Origin: Pseudomonas sp. IAC-BECa141
GTDB lineage: Bacteria; Pseudomonadota; Gammaproteobacteria; Pseudomonadales; Pseudomonadaceae
Reading direction: 5' to 3'
DNA length: 64,000 nucleotides
Assembly: GCF_020544405.1 (NCBI RefSeq)
Contig: NZ_CP065410.1
Location: 1,798,001-1,862,000 of the forward strand
Part shown: positions 1-11,284 of the stretch, piece by piece
How the letters are laid out: each line of letters opens with the position of its first letter
How positions within the stretch are numbered: position 1 is the stretch's first letter
Position numbers and translations under genes: made by a program
Notes under the pieces: generated by a model
What the model saw: the letters and a program-made list of their open reading frames with translations, nothing else
Databases searched by the model: none
What the model was told of the DNA's origin: nothing

Positions 1-324
1 TGGATGGCACAACGTGTGTCTGCGGTCGTTCTCGCGGCTTATTTCATTTTCCTGATCGGCTACCTCGCCGCGAACCCGGGCATTGGCTACGACCAATGGC
101 ACGGCCTGTTCGCCCACAACGGAATGCGTATCTTCAGTCTGCTGGCACTGGTTGCCCTGGGCGCTCACGCCTGGGTCGGCATGTGGACCATCGCGACCGA
201 CTACCTGACGCCAATGGCGCTGGGCAAGTCCGCGACTGCAGTACGTTTCCTTTTCCAGGCAGTATGCGGCGTCGCGATGTTCGCTTACTTCGTCTGGGGT
301 GTGCAGATTCTCTGGGGTATCTGA
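1..324 (+). CDS. sdhD: Succinate dehydrogenase membrane anchor SdhD (5' end cut by window)
   Basis: This is the hydrophobic small subunit that anchors complex II in the inner membrane and, with SdhC, holds heme b and the quinone site. The frame is open from base 1 (Trp then Met-Ala-Gln-Arg-Val). The ATG at position 4 is therefore probably internal: Pseudomonas SdhD usually has about 16 more N-terminal residues, ending in a Tyr-Asp-Trp-Met segment. Three membrane helices are visible, and the His in GAHAWVGMWTIATDY is the expected heme ligand region. The gene ends 3 bases before sdhA, as expected for the sdhCDAB operon. The identification is secure; only the start lies outside the window. Confidence 0.96.
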   Translation, partial: WMAQRVSAVVLAAYFIFLIGYLAANPGIGYDQWHGLFAHNGMRIFSLLALVALGAHAWVGMWTIATDYLTPMALGKSATAVRFLFQAVCGVAMFAYFVWGVQILWGI

Positions 325-327
325 TTC

Positions 328-2100
328 ATGGCTAACATTCCAACGATTTCTTTCGACGCCATCATTATTGGTGGCGGCGGTGCCGGCATGCGCGCTGCGC
401 TGCAACTGGCACAGGGCGGTCACAAGACTGCCGTGATCACCAAGGTTTTCCCGACCCGCTCGCACACTGTGTCCGCACAGGGCGGCATCACTTGCGCCAT
501 CGCATCGGCCGACCCGAACGATGACTGGCGCTGGCACATGTACGATACCGTCAAGGGTTCCGACTACATCGGTGACCAGGACGCTATCGAATACATGTGT
601 CAGGAAGGCCCGGCTGCCGTTTTCGAGCTGGACCACATGGGTCTGCCGTTCTCGCGTACCGAAACCGGCCGTATCTACCAGCGTCCATTCGGCGGTCAGT
701 CGAAGGATTACGGCAAGGGCGGGCAGGCTGCCCGTACCTGCGCCGCTTCCGACCGTACCGGTCACGCGCTGCTGCACACTCTTTATCAGGGCAACCTGAA
801 AGCCGGTACCACGTTCCTGAACGAGTACTACGCAGTCGACCTGGTGAAAAACCAGGAAGGCGAATTCGTCGGTGTGATCGCAATCTGCATCGAAACCGGC
901 GAAACCACCTACATCCGCGCCAAAGCCACCGTACTGGCTACCGGCGGTGCAGGTCGTATCTATGCATCCACCACCAACGCCCTGATCAACACCGGTGACG
1001 GCGTCGGCATGGCTCTGCGTGCCGGCGTGCCGGTACAAGACATCGAAATGTGGCAGTTCCACCCGACCGGCATCGCCGGCGCCGGTGTACTGGTTACCGA
1101 AGGTTGCCGTGGTGAAGGTGGTTACCTGATCAACAAGCACGGCGAGCGTTTCATGGAGCGTTATGCTCCGAACGCCAAAGACCTTGCCGGTCGTGACGTG
1201 GTTGCGCGTTCGATGGTTAAAGAAATCATCGCCGGCAATGGTTGCGGTCCGAATGGCGACCACGTAATGCTCAAACTCGACCACCTGGGCGAGGAAGTGC
1301 TGCACAGCCGTCTGCCAGGCATCTGCGAACTGTCGAAGACTTTCGCACACGTTGATCCGGTGGTTGCTCCGGTTCCGGTTGTTCCGACTTGCCACTACAT
1401 GATGGGCGGCGTTGCCACCAACATTCACGGCCAGGCGATCACTCAGGACGCCGAAGGCGTGGATCAGATCATTCCTGGTCTGTTCGCAGTCGGTGAAGTG
1501 GCTTGCGTATCGGTTCACGGTGCCAACCGTCTGGGCGGCAACTCGCTGCTCGACCTGGTGGTATTCGGCCGCGCTGCCGGCCTGCACCTGGAGAAGGCGC
1601 TGACCGACGGCATCGAATATGACGACGCTACCGAAGCCGACATCGAAGCTGCCCTGGCGCGTCTGAACGCCCTGAACAACCGTACCGACGGCGAAGACGT
1701 CGCTACCCTGCGTCGCGAGCTGCAAAGCTGCATGCAGAACTACTTCGGTGTATTCCGTACCGGCGAATACATGCAGAAGGGTATTGCCCAGCTGGCAGAT
1801 CTGCGCAAGCGCATTGCCAACGTGAAGATCAACGATAAGTCGCAGGCGTTCAACACTGCACGTATCGAAGCGCTGGAACTGCAAAACCTGCTGGAAGTGG
1901 CTGAAGCTACCGCCATCGCTGCCGAAGTACGTAAAGAGTCCCGTGGTGCTCACGCCCGTGAAGACTTCGAAGACCGTGACGACGAAAACTGGCTGTGCCA
2001 CACCCTGTACTTCCCGGGTGAGAAACGTGTCGCCAAGCGTGCCGTGAACTTCTCGCCGAAGACTGTTCCGACTTTCGAACCTAAAGTCCGGACTTATTAA
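328..2100 (+). CDS. sdhA: Succinate dehydrogenase flavoprotein subunit
   Basis: SdhA is the catalytic flavoprotein of complex II. It oxidises succinate to fumarate and passes electrons to the iron-sulfur subunit on the cytoplasmic face of the inner membrane. The 590-residue product has the usual length. An N-terminal Rossmann motif ([13 protein letters not shown], about residues 12-24) binds FAD. The His of [13 protein letters not shown] (His46) is the residue that normally carries FAD covalently. The HPTGIAGAG and GRDVVARSM segments hold substrate-binding and catalytic residues. The ATG follows sdhD by 3 bases and sdhB begins 11 bases downstream, so the genes are co-transcribed. Nothing unusual was seen. 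Confidence 0.98.
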   Translation: MANIPTISFDAIIIGGGGAGMRAALQLAQGGHKTAVITKVFPTRSHTVSAQGGITCAIASADPNDDWRWHMYDTVKGSDYIGDQDAIEYMCQEGPAAVFELDHMGLPFSRTETGRIYQRPFGGQSKDYGKGGQAARTCAASDRTGHALLHTLYQGNLKAGTTFLNEYYAVDLVKNQEGEFVGVIAICIETGETTYIRAKATVLATGGAGRIYASTTNALINTGDGVGMALRAGVPVQDIEMWQFHPTGIAGAGVLVTEGCRGEGGYLINKHGERFMERYAPNAKDLAGRDVVARSMVKEIIAGNGCGPNGDHVMLKLDHLGEEVLHSRLPGICELSKTFAHVDPVVAPVPVVPTCHYMMGGVATNIHGQAITQDAEGVDQIIPGLFAVGEVACVSVHGANRLGGNSLLDLVVFGRAAGLHLEKALTDGIEYDDATEADIEAALARLNALNNRTDGEDVATLRRELQSCMQNYFGVFRTGEYMQKGIAQLADLRKRIANVKINDKSQAFNTARIEALELQNLLEVAEATAIAAEVRKESRGAHAREDFEDRDDENWLCHTLYFPGEKRVAKRAVNFSPKTVPTFEPKVRTY

Positions 2101-2111
2101 GGGTGACCGCC

Positions 2112-2815
2112 ATGTTGAAAGTCAGTGTTTATCGTTACAACCCTGATCAGGACGCTGCGCCGTTCATGCAGGAATTCCAGGTCGATACCGGTGGTAAAGA
2201 CCTGATGGTGCTGGACGTGCTGGCCCTCATCAAGGAACAGGACGAAGGTTTCTCCTATCGTCGCTCCTGCCGTGAAGGCGTCTGCGGCTCCGACGGCATG
2301 AACATCAACGGCAAGAACGGCCTGGCGTGCATCACGCCGCTGTCCGCTGTCGTGAAAGGTAACAAGCTGGTCATTCGGCCGCTGCCAGGTTTGCCGGTTA
2401 TCCGTGACCTGGTTGTCGATATGAGCATCTTCTACAAGCAATACGAGAAGGTTAAGCCATTCCTGCAGAACGACACGCCGGCTCCGGCCATCGAGCGTCT
2501 GCAGTCCCTGAAGAGCGTGAAAAGCTCGACGGTCTGTACGAGTGCATCCTGTGCGCTTGCTGCTCGACCTCTTGCCCGTCCTTCTGGTGGAACCCGGACA
2601 AGTTCCTGGGTCCGGCTGCCCTGCTGCAAGCGTACCGCTTCCTGGCAGACAGCCGTGACACCAAGACGTCCGAGCGTCTGGCGTCCCTCGATGACCCGTT
2701 CAGCGTCTTCCGCTGCCGGGGCATCATGAACTGCGTCAACGTATGTCCGAAAGGCCTGAACCCGACTAAGGCCATCGGTCACATCCGTAACATGTTGCTT
2801 TCGAGCGGCGTGTGA
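2112..2815 (+). CDS. sdhB: Succinate dehydrogenase iron-sulfur subunit, interrupted by a one-base frameshift
   Basis: SdhB relays electrons from FAD to ubiquinone through three iron-sulfur clusters. The first 131 residues read normally from the ATG at 2112, including the [2Fe-2S] ligands in [11 protein letters not shown] (Cys53, Cys58) and Cys73. At 2506-2508 the run CCC is one base short. Adding one C restores Pro-Glu-Glu-Arg-Glu-Lys and the rest of a standard SdhB, with [13 protein letters not shown] and [14 protein letters not shown] ligands for the other two clusters. That frame ends at the TGA at 2813-2815, giving a 234-residue protein. As written, translation ends near 2729 with about 74 wrong residues and no ligands for clusters 2 and 3. 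The loss would disable complex II, so a sequencing error in the C run is the likeliest cause. Confidence 0.9.
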
Positions 2816-2852
2816 TTCAGCTGCTGTAACCGCTGTACCCGAAGAAGGCTTA

Positions 2853-2919
2853 GGCGCGGGCTTCAACCCGCGCCATGGCTATAACCAGAGCAGCAGCCAT
2901 AAGCTGCGGCTCTTATTTT
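2853..2919 (+). terminator. Tandem hairpins ending the sdh operon (candidate terminator)
   Basis: Two stems follow sdhB. GGCGCGGG (2853-2860) pairs with CCCGCGCC (2867-2874) and has no T run. GAGCAGCAGC (2888-2897) pairs with GCTGCGGCTC (2903-2912) with one mismatch and is followed by TTATTTT. The second resembles a weak Rho-independent terminator and could give partial read-through into sucA. Confidence 0.5.
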
Positions 2920-2943
2920 GAAGAAATGAGACAAGCAGGGGCA

Positions 2944-3068
2944 TCCGGGCTGGTACCCGGACTATCAGTGTGATCCTAAGTGGCTTGTTTTGGTCGCTGC
3001 ATTCGGACTTCTGCAAGCTTGCTCGGTGTCGACACCGGTGGTGTTCCCCTAACCGAGGGTGACCAAGC
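2944..3068 (+). promoter_or_regulatory. Structured sucA leader, candidate sucA-II RNA motif
   Basis: The sucA 5' region has competing stems. TCCGGG (2944-2949) pairs with CCCGGA (2956-2961). CGGTGTC (3024-3030) pairs with GACACCG (3031-3037) in a perfect palindrome. CTCGGT (3022-3027) can instead pair with ACCGAG (3052-3057), which overlaps the Shine-Dalgarno GAGG just before the sucA ATG. A conserved 'sucA-II' RNA motif has been described upstream of sucA in Pseudomonadales, and location and structure fit. Assignment to that family was not checked with a covariance model. Confidence 0.5.
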
Positions 3069-5900
3069 ATGCAAGAAAGCGTGATGCAGCGCATGTGGAA
3101 CAGCGCCTACCTTTCCGGAGGTAACGCTGCCTATGTGGAAGAGCTTTATGAGCTCTACCTGCACGACCCTAACGCTGTGCCAGAAGAGTGGCGCAACTAC
3201 TTCCAGAAGTTGCCTGCCGACGGCAACTCCTCCACCGATGTTTCGCACTCCACGATTCGCGATCATTTCGTGCTGCTGGCAAAGAACCAGCGCCGCGCCC
3301 AGCCGGTTTCCGCCGGTAGCGTGAGCACTGAGCACGAGAAGAAGCAAGTTGAAGTGCTGCGATTGATCCAGGCCTACCGTATGCGTGGCCACCAGGCAGC
3401 CCAGCTTGACCCGCTGGGACTGTGGCAGCGTCCTGCACCTGCAGACCTGTCGATCAATCACTACGGCTTGACCAATGCCGATCTTGATACGACCTTCCGT
3501 GCCGGCGACCTGTTCATCGGCAAAGAGGAAGCGAGCCTACGCGAAATTCACGAAGCGTTGCAGCAGACATATTGCCGCACCATCGGCGCTGAATTTACGC
3601 ACATCACCGATTCCGAGCAGCGCCAGTGGTTCCAGCAGCGTCTGGAAAGCGTACGTGGCCGTCCGGAATACTCCGCCGACATCAAGAGCCACCTGCTCGA
3701 GCGTGTGACGGCCGGTGAAGGTCTGGAAAAATACCTGGGTACCAAATACCCGGGCACCAAGCGTTTCGGTCTGGAAGGCGGCGAAAGCCTGATTCCGATG
3801 CTCGACGAACTGATCCAGCGTTCCGGTTCCTACGGCACCAAGGAAGTCGTCATCGGCATGGCCCACCGTGGCCGTCTGAACGTACTGGTCAACACCTTCG
3901 GCAAGAACCCGCGCGAGCTGTTCGATGAGTTCGAAGGCAAGAAGAAGGTCGAGCTGGGTTCCGGTGACGTTAAATACCACCAGGGCTTCTCGTCCAACGT
4001 AATGACCACCGGCGGTGAAGTTCACCTGGCCATGGCGTTCAACCCGTCCCACCTGGAAATCGTTTCCCCGGTGGTCGAGGGTTCGGTTCGCGCCCGTCAG
4101 GATCGTCGCAACGACCCTACCGGTGAAAAGGTTCTGCCGATCTCCATCCACGGTGACGCGGCATTCGCCGGTCAGGGCGTGGTGATGGAAACCTTCCAGA
4201 TGTCGCAGACCCGCGGTTTCAAGACCGGCGGTACCGTGCACATCGTGATCAACAACCAGGTTGGTTTCACCATCAGCAACCCGCTGGACTCGCGCTCCAC
4301 CGAGTACGCGACCGACGTTGCGAAAATGATCCAGGCGCCGATCCTCCATGTGAATGGTGATGATCCGGAAGCCGTATTGTTCGTGACCCAGCTGGCCATC
4401 GACTACCGCATGCAGTTCAAGCGTGACGTGGTGATTGACCTGGTCTGCTACCGTCGTCGCGGCCACAACGAGGCCGACGAGCCAAGCGGCACCCAGCCTC
4501 TGATGTATCAGCAGATCACCAAGCAGCGCACCACCCGTGAGCTGTACGCTGATCGTCTGACCCAGGCCGGTGTATTGGATGCAGAGCGTGTTCAGGCGAA
4601 AGTCGACGAATACCGCAACGCGCTGGACAACGGTCTGCACGTGGTGAAGTCGCTGGTCAAGGAGCCGAACAAAGAGCTGTTCGTGGACTGGCGTCCGTAT
4701 CTGGGCCACACCTGGACTGCGCGTCACGACACACGCTTCGATCTGAAGACCCTGCAGGAACTGTCTGCCAAGCTGCTGGAAATTCCGGAAGGCTTCGTGG
4801 TTCAGCGTCAGGTCGCGAAGATCTACGAAGACCGTCAGAAGATGCAAGCCGGCGGCCTGCCGATCAACTGGGGTTATGCCGAAACCATGGCGTACGCGAC
4901 CCTGGCGTTCGAAGGTCACCCGATCCGCATGACCGGTCAGGACATCGGCCGCGGTACGTTCTCGCACCGTCACGCTGTGCTGCACAACCAGAAAGATGCC
5001 GGTACATACGTGCCGTTGAAGCATCTGTTCGAAGGTCAGCCGCGTTTCGAACTGTACGACTCGTTCCTGTCGGAAGAAGCCGTACTGGCGTTCGAATACG
5101 GTTACTCGACCACCACGCCGAACGCGCTGGTGATCTGGGAAGCCCAGTTCGGCGACTTCGCCAACGGTGCGCAGGTCGTGATCGACCAGTTCATCACCAG
5201 CGGTGAACACAAGTGGGGCCGTCTCTGCGGTCTGACCATGTTGCTGCCACACGGTTATGAAGGTCAGGGCCCTGAGCACAGCTCGGCGCGTCTTGAGCGT
5301 TACCTGCAGTTGTGCGCCGAGCACAACATTCAGGTGTGCATGCCGACCACCCCGGCCCAGATCTACCACTTGCTGCGTCGTCAGGTGATTCGTCCGCTGC
5401 GCAAGCCACTGGTCGTTCTGACTCCAAAGTCGCTGCTGCGCCACAAACTGGCCATCTCGACCCTGGAAGATCTGGCCGAAGGTTCGTTCCAGACCGTTAT
5501 CCCGGAAATCGATGCCCTGGACCCGAAAAAGGTCGAGCGCGTTGTTCTGTGCAGCGGCAAGGTCTACTACGACCTGCTGGAAAAACGTCGTGCCGAAGGC
5601 CGCGAAGATATCGCCATCGTGCGTATCGAGCAGCTGTATCCGTTCCCTGAGGACGACTTGAAAGAAGTCCTGGCTCCTTACACCAATGCCAAAGCGGCCG
5701 TGTGGTGTCAGGAAGAGCCGATGAACCAGGGCGCCTGGTACTGCAGTCAGCACCACCTGCGTCGCAGCATCAGCAACCTCAACAAATCTCTCGTACTCGA
5801 GTACGCGGGCCGTGAGGCTTCTGCTGCACCAGCATGTGGTTACGCATCGATGCACGCCGAGCAGCAGGAACAACTGCTGCAAGACGCGTTTACCGTTTAA
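3069..5900 (+). CDS. sucA: 2-oxoglutarate dehydrogenase E1 component
   Basis: This thiamine-diphosphate enzyme decarboxylates 2-oxoglutarate and transfers the succinyl group to the lipoyl arm of SucB. The product is 943 residues, the usual length for proteobacterial SucA. The N-terminal tail (MQESVMQRMWNSAYLSGGN) is the segment that typically docks to E2. HGDAAFAGQGVVMETFQMS, near residue 360, and VINNQVGFT carry the ThDP and Mg2+ contacts. LPHGYEGQGPEHSSAR is the conserved C-terminal transketolase-like segment. The start is placed at the ATG after GAGGGTGACCAAGC. sucB follows 42 bases downstream, so the genes form an operon. A very long antisense frame lies across sucA and sucB but is a codon-bias artefact. 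Confidence 0.98.
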   Translation: MQESVMQRMWNSAYLSGGNAAYVEELYELYLHDPNAVPEEWRNYFQKLPADGNSSTDVSHSTIRDHFVLLAKNQRRAQPVSAGSVSTEHEKKQVEVLRLIQAYRMRGHQAAQLDPLGLWQRPAPADLSINHYGLTNADLDTTFRAGDLFIGKEEASLREIHEALQQTYCRTIGAEFTHITDSEQRQWFQQRLESVRGRPEYSADIKSHLLERVTAGEGLEKYLGTKYPGTKRFGLEGGESLIPMLDELIQRSGSYGTKEVVIGMAHRGRLNVLVNTFGKNPRELFDEFEGKKKVELGSGDVKYHQGFSSNVMTTGGEVHLAMAFNPSHLEIVSPVVEGSVRARQDRRNDPTGEKVLPISIHGDAAFAGQGVVMETFQMSQTRGFKTGGTVHIVINNQVGFTISNPLDSRSTEYATDVAKMIQAPILHVNGDDPEAVLFVTQLAIDYRMQFKRDVVIDLVCYRRRGHNEADEPSGTQPLMYQQITKQRTTRELYADRLTQAGVLDAERVQAKVDEYRNALDNGLHVVKSLVKEPNKELFVDWRPYLGHTWTARHDTRFDLKTLQELSAKLLEIPEGFVVQRQVAKIYEDRQKMQAGGLPINWGYAETMAYATLAFEGHPIRMTGQDIGRGTFSHRHAVLHNQKDAGTYVPLKHLFEGQPRFELYDSFLSEEAVLAFEYGYSTTTPNALVIWEAQFGDFANGAQVVIDQFITSGEHKWGRLCGLTMLLPHGYEGQGPEHSSARLERYLQLCAEHNIQVCMPTTPAQIYHLLRRQVIRPLRKPLVVLTPKSLLRHKLAISTLEDLAEGSFQTVIPEIDALDPKKVERVVLCSGKVYYDLLEKRRAEGREDIAIVRIEQLYPFPEDDLKEVLAPYTNAKAAVWCQEEPMNQGAWYCSQHHLRRSISNLNKSLVLEYAGREASAAPACGYASMHAEQQEQLLQDAFTV

Positions 5901-5942
5901 CGCCTTCGCGCACCTGAAACCGAATTTAAGGAACCACAGATA

Positions 5943-7169
5943 ATGGCTATCGAGATCAAAGCCCCCACTTTCCCGGAATCGGTTGCCGATGGCACCGTTG
6001 CCACCTGGCACAAACAACCGGGCGACGCCGTCAAGCGTGACGAACTGATCGTCGACATCGAAACCGACAAAGTCGTACTGGAAGTGCTGGCTACCGCCGA
6101 CGGCGTGCTGGGCGCAATCGTCAAGGGCGAGGGCGAAACCGTCCTGTCCGACGAAGTTCTGGGCTCCATCGTTGAAGGCGGCGCTGCTGCCGCCGCTCCG
6201 GCTGCCGCTGCTGCTCCGGCCGCTGCTGCCGCTACCGCTGCTCCGGCCGCCGATGGCGAAGACGACCCGATCGCTGCTCCTGCCGCACGCAAGCTGGCTG
6301 AAGAGAACGGCATCAACATCGCTTCCGTTGCCGGCACCGGCAAGGGCGGTCGCGTGACCAAGGAAGACGTGGTTGCAGCCGTTGCTGCCAAGAAAGCCGC
6401 TCCGGCTGCCGCGCCTGCCAAGGCTGCTGCTCCGGCCGCCGCCGCTCCTGTGTTCGCCGCTGGCGACCGCATCGAGAAGCGCGTTCCGATGACCCGCGTG
6501 CGTGCCACCGTTGCCAAGCGTCTGGTTGAAGCTCAATCGAACATGGCGATGCTGACCACTTTCAACGAAGTCGACATGACCGAAGTCATGGCCCTGCGTT
6601 CGAAGTACAAGGACCTGTTCGAGAAGTCCCACAACGGCGTACGCCTGGGCTTCATGTCGTTCTTCGTGAAGGCTGCCACCGAAGCGCTGAAGCGCTTCCC
6701 GGCGGTCAACGCCTCGATCGATGGCAACGACATCGTTTACCACGGTTATGCCGACATCGGCGTTGCTGTTTCCAGCGACCGTGGCCTGGTGGTTCCGGTT
6801 CTGCGTAACGCCGAACACATGAGCCTGGCTGAAATCGAAGGCGGCATCGCCACTTTCGGCAAGAAAGCCCGTGACGGCAAACTGTCGATGGACGAAATGA
6901 CCGGCGGTACTTTCACCATCACCAACGGTGGTACCTTCGGTTCGATGATGTCGACCCCGATCGTCAACCCGCCGCAGGCAGCGATTCTGGGCATGCACAA
7001 CATCATCCAGCGTCCGATGGCCATCAACGGTCAGGTCGTGATCCGTCCGATGATGTACCTGGCACTGTCCTACGATCACCGTCTGATCGATGGCAAAGAA
7101 GCTGTAACCTTCCTGGTGACCATCAAGAACCTGCTGGAAGATCCGGCTCGTCTGTTGCTGGATATCTGA
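5943..7169 (+). CDS. sucB: Dihydrolipoamide succinyltransferase (2-oxoglutarate dehydrogenase E2)
   Basis: This is the core of the 2-oxoglutarate dehydrogenase complex, which moves the succinyl group from lipoamide to CoA. The order is one lipoyl domain (about residues 1-77, lipoylated Lys43 in ETDKVVLEV), an Ala/Pro-rich flexible linker and a peripheral-subunit-binding domain (about 112-148, [12 protein letters not shown]). A second Ala/Pro linker follows, then the acyltransferase domain, which ends in [13 protein letters not shown] with catalytic His (about 379) and Asp (about 383). The length of 408 residues is typical. It sits between sucA and lpd, the other two parts of the same complex. 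Confidence 0.98.
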   Translation: MAIEIKAPTFPESVADGTVATWHKQPGDAVKRDELIVDIETDKVVLEVLATADGVLGAIVKGEGETVLSDEVLGSIVEGGAAAAAPAAAAAPAAAAATAAPAADGEDDPIAAPAARKLAEENGINIASVAGTGKGGRVTKEDVVAAVAAKKAAPAAAPAKAAAPAAAAPVFAAGDRIEKRVPMTRVRATVAKRLVEAQSNMAMLTTFNEVDMTEVMALRSKYKDLFEKSHNGVRLGFMSFFVKAATEALKRFPAVNASIDGNDIVYHGYADIGVAVSSDRGLVVPVLRNAEHMSLAEIEGGIATFGKKARDGKLSMDEMTGGTFTITNGGTFGSMMSTPIVNPPQAAILGMHNIIQRPMAINGQVVIRPMMYLALSYDHRLIDGKEAVTFLVTIKNLLEDPARLLLDI

Positions 7170-7179
7170 TAGAAGCAGT

Positions 7180-7244
7180 CGCGCGCTGCAAGCTTCAAGC
7201 TGCGGGATAACGCAGCCTGGCTTGCAGCGCGCGGCTTGAAGCTT
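7180..7244. repeat. Overlapping inverted repeats between sucB and lpd
   Basis: CGCGCGCTGCAAGC (7180-7193) is perfectly complementary to GCTTGCAGCGCGCG (7220-7233), with an inner stem GCTGCG/CGCAGC (7199-7216). AAGCTTCAAGC (7190-7200) can instead pair with GCTTGAAGCTT (7234-7244). The two pairings share bases and exclude each other. The sequence style (GCTTGAAGCTTGCAGC-like) recalls dispersed extragenic repeats of Pseudomonas. It could act as mRNA processing or stability element, or as a partial terminator. Confidence 0.65.
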
Positions 7245-7266
7245 TTCGCTAAAGAGGATTTTTTGA

Positions 7267-8703
<1,437 letters not shown>

Positions 8704-8709
8704 GACACA

Positions 8710-8900
8710 CAATAAGAAACCACGGCGGTACGGCCCGTCGTGAGCCTTGCGTGCAAGACTCACCGCGGAATGTCCGCTGGACGCAGCCTTGCGTAGCTGC
8801 ACCGGGTATCCGGAAACGCTACGCAAGCAGCAGTCACAGGTGGCGCGGCACTCATAAAGAGCGCAGCGCCGAATGCGCAGTACCTAACGAAGACGGTAAA
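8710..8900 (+). promoter_or_regulatory. Structured sucC leader, candidate sucC RNA motif
   Basis: The 201-base gap before sucC contains the perfect stem CTTGCGTAGC (8788-8797) with GCTACGCAAG (8818-8827), capped by CCGG/CCGG. GCGCA (8861-8865) pairs with TGCGC (8874-8878) nearer the start codon. A conserved 'sucC RNA' motif has been reported in 5' regions of sucC in Pseudomonas, and this gap is the expected place. Family membership is inferred from position and folding potential only. Confidence 0.5.
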
Positions 8901-8904
8901 AAGC

Positions 8905-10071
8905 ATGAATCTTCACGAGTATCAGGGTAAGCAGCTGTTCGCTGAATACGGCCTGCCAGTTTCCACTGGTTTCGCAGTAGACACCCCGGAAGCAGCAGCA
9001 GAAGCTTGCGACAAAATCGGCGGCAACGAGTGGGTTGTCAAAGCCCAGGTTCACGCCGGTGGTCGCGGTAAAGCGGGCGGCGTCAAGCTGGTTCGCAGCA
9101 AAGAAGACGCCAAAGCCTTCGCACAGCAGTGGCTGGGCAAGCGTCTGGTGACTTACCAGACTGACGCCAACGGCCAGCCAGTCACCAAGATCCTGGTTGA
9201 ATCGTGCACTGATATCGCTAAAGAGCTGTACCTGGGCGCTGTCGTTGACCGTTCGAGCCGTCGCATCGTGTTCATGGCTTCCACCGAAGGTGGCGTGGAC
9301 ATCGAGAAAATCGCTCACGACACTCCAGAAAAAATTCTGAAAGCCACTATCGATCCACTGGTTGGCGCTCAGCCATTCCAGGGTCGCGAGCTGGCATTCC
9401 AGCTGGGTCTGGAAGGCAAGCAGGTTGCTCAGTTCGCCAAGATCTTCGTAGGTCTGGCCAAGCTGTTCAAGGATCACGACCTGGCTCTGCTGGAAGTGAA
9501 CCCGCTGGTGATCAAGGCTGACGGCGATCTGCACTGCCTGGACGCCAAGATCAACATCGACGCCAACGCAATGTACCGTCAGCCTAAGCTGAAGACTTTC
9601 CACGATCCGTCGCAGGACGATCCGCGCGAAGCGCACGCTGCCAAGTTCGAACTGAACTATGTAGCGCTGGAAGGCAACATCGGCTGCATGGTGAACGGTG
9701 CCGGCCTGGCCATGGGTACCATGGACATCGTCAACCTGCACGGCGGCAAGCCAGCCAACTTCCTCGACGTAGGTGGTGGTGCTACCAAAGAACGCGTAAC
9801 CGAAGCTTTCAAAATCATTCTGTCCGACAGCAATGTCGCTGCAGTACTGGTTAACATCTTCGGCGGCATCGTTCGTTGCGACATGATTGCCGAAGGCATC
9901 ATCGGTGCAGTGAAAGAAGTCGGCGTGAAAATCCCGGTTGTTGTTCGTCTTGAAGGCAACAACGCTGAACTGGGCGCTAAAGTACTGGCAGAAAGCGGTT
10001 TGAACATCATCGCTGCTACCAGCCTGACCGACGCTGCTCAACAAGTCGTTAAAGCTGCGGAGGGCAAGTAA
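8905..10071 (+). CDS. sucC: Succinyl-CoA synthetase, ADP-forming, beta subunit
   Basis: With SucD this enzyme converts succinyl-CoA to succinate with formation of ATP. The 388-residue protein has an N-terminal ATP-grasp domain beginning [16 protein letters not shown] and containing [18 protein letters not shown]. The C-terminal CoA-ligase domain contains [16 protein letters not shown]. The length is that of standard SucC. The stop codon overlaps the sucD start by one base (TAATG), consistent with translational coupling for equal subunit amounts. A structured leader precedes the gene. Confidence 0.98.
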   Translation: MNLHEYQGKQLFAEYGLPVSTGFAVDTPEAAAEACDKIGGNEWVVKAQVHAGGRGKAGGVKLVRSKEDAKAFAQQWLGKRLVTYQTDANGQPVTKILVESCTDIAKELYLGAVVDRSSRRIVFMASTEGGVDIEKIAHDTPEKILKATIDPLVGAQPFQGRELAFQLGLEGKQVAQFAKIFVGLAKLFKDHDLALLEVNPLVIKADGDLHCLDAKINIDANAMYRQPKLKTFHDPSQDDPREAHAAKFELNYVALEGNIGCMVNGAGLAMGTMDIVNLHGGKPANFLDVGGGATKERVTEAFKIILSDSNVAAVLVNIFGGIVRCDMIAEGIIGAVKEVGVKIPVVVRLEGNNAELGAKVLAESGLNIIAATSLTDAAQQVVKAAEGK

Positions 10072-10955
10072 TGAGCGTCCTGATCAATAAAGACACCAAA
10101 GTAATCTGCCAGGGCTTCACCGGTGCGCAGGGTACTTTCCACTCCGAACAAGCCATTGCCTACGGCACCAAAATGGTTGGCGGCGTGACGCCAGGCAAAG
10201 GTGGCACCACTCACCTGAACCTGCCTGTGTTCAACACCGTGAAAGAAGCTGTAGAAGCCACTGGCGCCACCGCCAGCGTGATCTACGTTCCGGCTCCTTT
10301 CTGCAAGGACTCGATCCTGGAAGCGGCGTTCGGCGGCATCAAGCTGATCGTCTGCATCACCGAAGGCATTCCTACCCTGGACATGCTGGACGCCAAAGTT
10401 AAGTGCGACGAGCTGGGTGTTACCCTGATCGGCCCTAACTGCCCAGGCGTGATCACTCCTGGCGAATGCAAGATCGGCATCATGCCAGGTCACATTCACT
10501 TGCCAGGCAAGGTCGGTATCGTTTCCCGTTCCGGCACCCTGACCTACGAAGCTGTCAAGCAGACTACTGACGCCGGTTTCGGTCAGTCGACTTGCGTCGG
10601 CATCGGTGGTGACCCGATTCCGGGTTCGAACTTCATCGACATCCTGAAGCTGTTCCAGGAAGACCCGAAGACCGAAGCGATCGTAATGATCGGCGAGATC
10701 GGCGGTTCGGCTGAAGAAGAAGCGGCTGCCTACATCAAGGCCAACGTGACCAAGCCGGTTGTTTCCTACATCGCTGGTGTGACTGCTCCTCCGGGCAAGC
10801 GCATGGGCCATGCTGGCGCAATCATCTCCGGCGGCAAAGGCACTGCAGACGAGAAATTCGCTGCTCTGCAAGACGCTGGCGTGAAAACCGTGCGTTCGCT
10901 GGCAGACATCGGCAAGGCCCTGGCCGAGCTGACTGGCTGGGAAGTGAAGAAGTAA
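10071..10955 (+). CDS. sucD: Succinyl-CoA synthetase alpha subunit
   Basis: This subunit binds CoA and carries the phosphohistidine intermediate. The protein is 294 residues. The N-terminal CoA-binding Rossmann fold has [34 protein letters not shown] lies in the middle. The active His sits in [17 protein letters not shown], about residue 247. The gene starts at the ATG overlapping the sucC stop and ends 28 bases before a strong terminator that closes the TCA-cycle block. Confidence 0.98.
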   Translation: MSVLINKDTKVICQGFTGAQGTFHSEQAIAYGTKMVGGVTPGKGGTTHLNLPVFNTVKEAVEATGATASVIYVPAPFCKDSILEAAFGGIKLIVCITEGIPTLDMLDAKVKCDELGVTLIGPNCPGVITPGECKIGIMPGHIHLPGKVGIVSRSGTLTYEAVKQTTDAGFGQSTCVGIGGDPIPGSNFIDILKLFQEDPKTEAIVMIGEIGGSAEEEAAAYIKANVTKPVVSYIAGVTAPPGKRMGHAGAIISGGKGTADEKFAALQDAGVKTVRSLADIGKALAELTGWEVKK

Positions 10956-10982
10956 GCTTCGGCTGACTCCTCTGCTCCAGCA

Positions 10983-11013
10983 ACAAAGGCCACCCTCGGG
11001 TGGCCTTTGTCGT
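10983..11013 (+). terminator. Rho-independent terminator after sucD
   Basis: ACAAAGGCCACCC (10983-10995) pairs perfectly with GGGTGGCCTTTGT (10998-11010). The T-containing arm runs into CGTTTC. It marks the end of the sdh-suc block. Confidence 0.8.
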
Positions 11014-11284
11014 TTCTGGCGTTCGGGTAGGCGATGGCAATTTATAAGCACTCACCCAATAACATGCAAAAACGCGACACGGAAACGTCGCGTATCGGAT
11101 AGTTCGCCCTCTAACAGTGCGTTTGTCAGGCAAATTCGTTAGGCTAGCAGCCATTTTTGCGTCTGCCGCCCACAAGGCATGCAACGCGCTAAACGGGTCA
11201 GTCTTATACGGATTGACAGCATTTCCCTAACCCCACAGGGAAATCCCCCTCTAAATTCCGATTCAGTAGTGTGGTATTTCCTTA
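11014..11284 (+). promoter_or_regulatory. brnQ upstream region
   Basis: The sucD-brnQ gap is 329 bases and holds no gene. A small stem, ACGCGAC (11072-11078) with GTCGCGT (11087-11093), is visible. A TTGACA box occurs at 11213-11218, but no matching -10 box lies at the usual distance, so the promoter is not fixed. Confidence 0.3.

Noticed and set aside
3537..7079. A 1,180-codon open frame antisense to sucA and sucB
   Set aside because: It mirrors the strong codon bias of the highly expressed sense genes. Its composition has no protein-family likeness, and the sense genes are certain.
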